12,428 bases of DNA from an uncultured Filifactor sp. (GTDB lineage Bacteria > Bacillota > Clostridia > Peptostreptococcales > Filifactoraceae): NCBI GenBank assembly GCA_947254385.1, contig CAMYCP010000019.1, positions 1 to 12,428 of the forward strand, in the 5' to 3' direction. The notes beneath the pieces were generated by a model. The model worked only from the letters and a program-made list of their open reading frames with translations. It was not told the origin of the DNA and searched no databases. Position 1 is the stretch's first letter. Each line of letters starts with the position of its first letter. This document shows, one piece after another, positions 8,756 through 12,428 of this stretch. The position numbers and the translations under genes were made by a program.

Positions 8756-8812
8756 AAAAATGCTAAATTGCAACGTTTTATTTTGTTGTATTTAGCATTT
8801 TTTATTTTTTTT
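8756..8812. terminator. Strong bidirectional terminator between hutH and pyc
   Basis: A long stem pairs 8756-8774 (AAAAATGCTAAATTGCAAC) with 8785-8802 (GTTGTATTTAGCATTTTT), about 18 base pairs with one bulged base, around a 10-base loop. T-rich sequence follows on the plus strand (8797-8812). A-rich sequence at 8746-8760 gives a T-run on the minus strand. It can end both hutH and the convergent pyc transcript. Confidence 0.93.
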
Positions 8813-8848
8813 AGTGAATATGAGTCAGCAGTGTTTGTAGATTATTTC

Positions 8849-11800
8849 TTATTTTTCCAGCAGGACAATCAGATCATCCTCATTTACGGAATCTCCGACA
8901 TCGGCAAAAATTTCTTTTACCGTACCGTCGGATTTTGAAAGTACAGTTGTTTCAAGTTTCATGGCCTCTATTATAAATAAAGGTTGATTTTTTGTAATTT
9001 TGTCTTGTTCTTTAACCAATATTGCGGAAATCGTGCCTTGAATCGGAGGATTTACGTGGAGCGGATCGTTCGGTGCGGCTTTACGGCGACTGTCTTTTTT
9101 AACTTCTACCGATTTATCCAAAATATCTACTTCTCTTGCCGAACCGTTAAGTTCGAAAAACACCGGACAGTACCCCTCGCTGTTGGGTTCACCTTTTCCT
9201 GTATATCTTATGTTTAAAACTTTTCCGTCTTCTATTTCAACATCTATTTCCCTGCCTTTTTCCAGACCGTAAAAGAAAACTTCCGACGGGAGATTGCTTA
9301 CATCCGTGTAGCGCTCGGTGTGTTTGAGGTAATCTTCATATACTTTCGGATACATGGCATAACTTATGATGTTTTGTTCGTTAGCGGAATTTGAATAATT
9401 GTCGTTTAAATATTTTTTTATTTTTTCAAAGTCGGCAGGCGAAAGAAGTGAACCGGGACGCACTGTTATAGGAGTTTTTCCTTTCAATATGATTTTTTGC
9501 AGTTTTTCAGGAAAACCGCCCTCTGGTTGTCCGATATATCCCATAAAATATTCCACAACGGAGTCGGGGAAAGATAAGTCTTCACCTTTTTGAAAGATAT
9601 TTTCTTCGTTAAGGTCATTTTTGACCATGAATATCGCCAAATCTCCGACAACTTTGGATGACGGGGTTACTTTTACAATGTCACCTAAGAGTCTGTTTGC
9701 TTGATAATATGCCTCTTTTACTTCTTCAAAGCGATCGCCGAGTCCAACCGAGATTGCTTGGGGCAATAAGTTTGAATATTGTCCTCCGGGCATTTCATAT
9801 CTATAAATCTCAGCCGATGTCGAAGTCAAACGGGATTCGTATTTTTTATAAATCTTTCTGACTTCTTTAAAATATTGCGAAAGGTGATTGAGTTTTTTTA
9901 TGTCAAGTTCCGTATCTCTGTCGGTGTTGTATAACGCTTCAACTACCGCATTTAAAGACGGCTGACTTGTAAGACCGGATACCGATTCAATTGCGAGGTC
10001 CGCTATATCCACACCCGCTTCGGATGCTTGTAAAACTGCAGCGACACCGTTGCCCGCCGTGTCATGAGTGTGCAGATGCACGGGAATTTTAAGCGTTTCT
10101 TTAAGTGCGGATACAAGCATTTTAGCCGCATACGGTTTTAAAAGCCCCGCCATATCTTTTATACCGAGTATATGCACACCGAGACTTTCAAGTTCTTCAG
10201 CTTTTTTTACATAGTATTCGAGAGTATATTTGGATTTATTTTTGTCTAAAATATCGCCCGTATAACAGATTGTACCTTCAACTATTTTTCCGGTTTTGAG
10301 TGATTCTTCAATAGGGAGTTTCATGGTTTCAATCCAGTTCAAGCTGTCAAAAATTCTAAAAACATCCACTCCGCTTTTGGCTGAGAGTTTTATAAATTCA
10401 GCGACTACGTTGTCGGGATAGTTTCTGTATCCTACGGCATTGGATGCTCTAAGGAGCATTTGTTGAAGAACGTCCGGCATGAGATTTGACAATTTTTCAA
10501 GGCGCTCCCACGGCGATTCTTTCAAAAATCTGTAAGCCACATCAAAAGTTGCACCGCCCCAAGTTTCCATTGAGAAAGTATCTCTAAAAGCTTTATTCAT
10601 CAGCGGAGCCGCTTTAAGCATATCGTACGTGCGCATACGTGTAGCAAATAAAGATTGGTGAGCATCCCTGAGTGTAGTGTCCGTGATATAAAGTTTTTTA
10701 TCCTTTAAAATCATTTTGGTAAAGTCTTCGGCTCCCATTTTAAGGAAAAGCTGTTTAGTTGACGGAGTGTCATGACTTTGTATCTTGCATGATATATCCG
10801 GCACATGGATATCATTTATTTTCGGATCGTATTTTTCGTTTACAACGAGGTTGCCGATAAAGCTCATGATTTTACTTGCTCTGTCTTTACCGCTTTTTAT
10901 ATCGAAAAGTTCAGGAGTATCTTCTATAAATGAAGTGTAACATTCACCTTTCACAAAAGATTGGTGATTCAGCACGTTTACCAGAAACGGCACGTTGGTT
11001 TTTACACCTCTTATACGAAGTTCTTTTATCGCTCTGAGTTCTTTTCTTACCGCACCTTCAAAAGTGCGATCCCAAGATGTGGTTTTAACGAGCAAACTGT
11101 CGTAGTAAGGTGTTATTTCCGCTCCGGTAAAACCGTTTCCGCCGTCCAGACGAATTCCGAATCCCGACCCGCTTCTGTATACGCTTATAGAACCGGTATC
11201 GGGCATGAAGTTTTTGGTCGGATCTTCAGTGGTGATACGGCATTGAATGGAATAACCGTGTTTTTTTACTTCACTTTGGCTTTTTATATTTATTTCTTCC
11301 GAATCCAAGGCATAACCCATTGCGATTAAAATTTGACTTTGTACGATGTCAATGCCCGTTATCATTTCAGTTACGGTGTGTTCCACCTGAATACGCGGGT
11401 TCATTTCTATAAAATGGTGATTACCGGCATTATCCACCAAAAACTCCATTGTACCGGCACTTTTGTAATTTACTTTTTTGGCAAGTTTTACCGCATCGTT
11501 CAATATTTTTTCTTTTACGGTTTCATTTATTGAGATTGACGGAGCAAATTCTATGACTTTTTGATGGCGTCTTTGTAAAGAACAGTCTCTTTCAAAAAGG
11601 TGGACGATATTGCCGTATGAGTCGCCTAAAATTTGAACTTCGATATGTTTCGGTTTGGTTAAATATTTTTCCAAAAAGATTTCATCCGAATTGAACGCTT
11701 TTATGGACTCTTTCATGGCATTGTTAAAAGCGTTTTCCATTTCATCATCAGAGTTTACAAGGCGCATACCTCTGCCGCCTCCGCCGTTGGCGGCTTTTAA

Positions 11801-12286
11801 AATTACGGGATAGCCTCCGATTTTTTCAGCCGTTTCAAGAGCTTCACGATAGTTTTTAATTGGGCGTTCTACGCCTTTTATTATAGGGACATTACATTCT
11901 TCGGCAATTTTTTTTGCGCTCAGTTTGTCGCCCATCATGCGCATGGTTTTTGAAGTCGGACCTATAAAAACTATACCGTTATCTTCGCACATTTGAGCAA
12001 AGTCCGGATTTTCGGAAAGAAACCCGTATCCCGGGTGGATTGCATCGACATTTTTTTCTTTAGCTATACTTATTATTTCTCTCATGTCCAAATACGCATC
12101 GACCGGTCCTTTATCCTTTCCGATTAGATAAGACTCGTCGGCTTTGGTTCTGAAGAGTGAATATTTGTCTTCCTTGGAATATATACCTACCGTTCGTATT
12201 CCAAGCTCCGTTAAAGCTCTGAAAACTCTTATTGCAATTTCGCCTCTATTAGCTACCAATACCTTTTTAAAAGGGTATTTTTTCAT
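8849..12286 (-). CDS. pyc: Pyruvate carboxylase (single-chain, biotin-dependent)
   Basis: A 1145-residue enzyme that carboxylates pyruvate to oxaloacetate using ATP, bicarbonate and covalent biotin, replenishing the TCA pool and feeding aspartate or sugar synthesis. Biotin carboxylase (1-460) starts KKVLVANRGEIAIRVFRA and has the ATP-grasp glycine loop KAANGGGGRGM and EMNPRIQVEHTVTE. The carboxyltransferase (about 530-800) has YITDTTLRDAHQS with Asp541, carboxylated lysine Lys710 in GIKDMAG, and His737 and His739 in HLHTH. The C-terminal biotin carrier has EAMKLE with biotinyl Lys1110, 35 residues from the end as usual. All metal and catalytic residues look intact, and length is normal. The ATG at 12286 has AAGGAA 8 bases upstream. 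A TTG at 12310 would add 8 residues with no ribosome binding site and is disfavoured. It is convergent with hutH. No clear promoter was seen upstream. Confidence 0.98.
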   Translation of the reverse strand: MKKYPFKKVLVANRGEIAIRVFRALTELGIRTVGIYSKEDKYSLFRTKADESYLIGKDKGPVDAYLDMREIISIAKEKNVDAIHPGYGFLSENPDFAQMCEDNGIVFIGPTSKTMRMMGDKLSAKKIAEECNVPIIKGVERPIKNYREALETAEKIGGYPVILKAANGGGGRGMRLVNSDDEMENAFNNAMKESIKAFNSDEIFLEKYLTKPKHIEVQILGDSYGNIVHLFERDCSLQRRHQKVIEFAPSISINETVKEKILNDAVKLAKKVNYKSAGTMEFLVDNAGNHHFIEMNPRIQVEHTVTEMITGIDIVQSQILIAMGYALDSEEINIKSQSEVKKHGYSIQCRITTEDPTKNFMPDTGSISVYRSGSGFGIRLDGGNGFTGAEITPYYDSLLVKTTSWDRTFEGAVRKELRAIKELRIRGVKTNVPFLVNVLNHQSFVKGECYTSFIEDTPELFDIKSGKDRASKIMSFIGNLVVNEKYDPKINDIHVPDISCKIQSHDTPSTKQLFLKMGAEDFTKMILKDKKLYITDTTLRDAHQSLFATRMRTYDMLKAAPLMNKAFRDTFSMETWGGATFDVAYRFLKESPWERLEKLSNLMPDVLQQMLLRASNAVGYRNYPDNVVAEFIKLSAKSGVDVFRIFDSLNWIETMKLPIEESLKTGKIVEGTICYTGDILDKNKSKYTLEYYVKKAEELESLGVHILGIKDMAGLLKPYAAKMLVSALKETLKIPVHLHTHDTAGNGVAAVLQASEAGVDIADLAIESVSGLTSQPSLNAVVEALYNTDRDTELDIKKLNHLSQYFKEVRKIYKKYESRLTSTSAEIYRYEMPGGQYSNLLPQAISVGLGDRFEEVKEAYYQANRLLGDIVKVTPSSKVVGDLAIFMVKNDLNEENIFQKGEDLSFPDSVVEYFMGYIGQPEGGFPEKLQKIILKGKTPITVRPGSLLSPADFEKIKKYLNDNYSNSANEQNIISYAMYPKVYEDYLKHTERYTDVSNLPSEVFFYGLEKGREIDVEIEDGKVLNIRYTGKGEPNSEGYCPVFFELNGSAREVDILDKSVEVKKDSRRKAAPNDPLHVNPPIQGTISAILVKEQDKITKNQPLFIIEAMKLETTVLSKSDGTVKEIFADVGDSVNEDDLIVLLEK

Positions 12287-12340
12287 AAAACACGTTCCTT
12301 TCTTTCGCAAAACGGAAGATTAAAAAATAGTGTAATACTG

Positions 12341-12407
12341 AATTGCATAAGAATTTGCAGTATCAATTTTCGCTTTAAATTTTTGTAATACAAGTTTATG
12401 CTAAATT
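12341..12407 (+). repeat. Dispersed ~70-base repeat, copy B (upstream of pyc)
   Basis: This is the second copy of the element at 4563-4631, in the same orientation, in the gap beyond the pyc start. Its ends are better inverted repeats than those of copy A: AATTGCATAA on the left and TTATGC-TA-AATT on the right. Inner arms (GTAT with ATAC, AATTT with AAATT) nest inside to form one long hairpin around TCGCTTT. The segment TTTTGTAATACAAGTTT (12381-12397) recurs in inverse orientation at 738-754. Weak similarity to the region downstream of copy A continues to the window end. Confidence 0.65.
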
Positions 12408-12428
12408 TTGATTAAACATACATACTAC

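Noticed and set aside
10961..11329. Plus-strand 122-codon open frame inside pyc
   Set aside because: It is antisense to the biotin carboxylase domain of pyc, and its aromatic-rich translation is typical of a shadow frame.
12287..12310. Longer pyc starting at TTG 12310
   Set aside because: It has no Shine-Dalgarno upstream, and the added residues are not part of the family. AAGGAA at 12295-12300 serves the ATG at 12286.

Overview
The window is a compact stretch of bacterial chromosome. It is visibly AT-rich, uses ATA and AAA codons heavily, and has strong AGGAGG-type ribosome binding sites. Gene content (Obg followed by a YhbY protein, NAD-dependent DNA ligase, a single-chain pyruvate carboxylase, a bacterial OGG-type glycosylase) points to a low-GC Bacillota, probably an anaerobic Clostridia or Tissierellia-like lineage. 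That placement is inference from gene content and base composition only.

Layout, left to right. (1) A minus-strand block: tRNA-Thr(CGU), its terminator, and a small FluC/CrcB fluoride channel. (2) A 337-base gene-free divergent region. (3) A plus-strand run: obgE, yhbY, ligA, an 8-oxoguanine glycosylase, a cardiolipin synthase and hutH. (4) A strong bidirectional terminator separating hutH from (5) the convergent minus-strand gene for pyruvate carboxylase, followed by about 140 intergenic bases to the window end.

The genes are mostly housekeeping: ribosome assembly (Obg, YhbY), DNA repair and replication (LigA, OGG), membrane lipid synthesis (Cls), histidine degradation (HutH) and anaplerosis (Pyc). 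Several starts differ from the longest open reading frame. yhbY most likely starts at a TTG at 2177, ogg at 4696, cls at 5655 and pyc at 12286, each chosen because a good ribosome binding site sits directly upstream.

I found no phage, transposase, CRISPR array, toxin-antitoxin pair or defence system, and no clearly new multi-gene system. The most interesting unexplained signal is non-coding. A roughly 70-base element with imperfect inverted ends occurs upstream of ogg (4563-4631) and again upstream of pyc (12341-12407), at about 81% identity by hand alignment. A 17-base exact piece of it occurs in inverse orientation upstream of obgE (738-754). It looks like either a small MITE-like repeat or a structured RNA or regulatory element.
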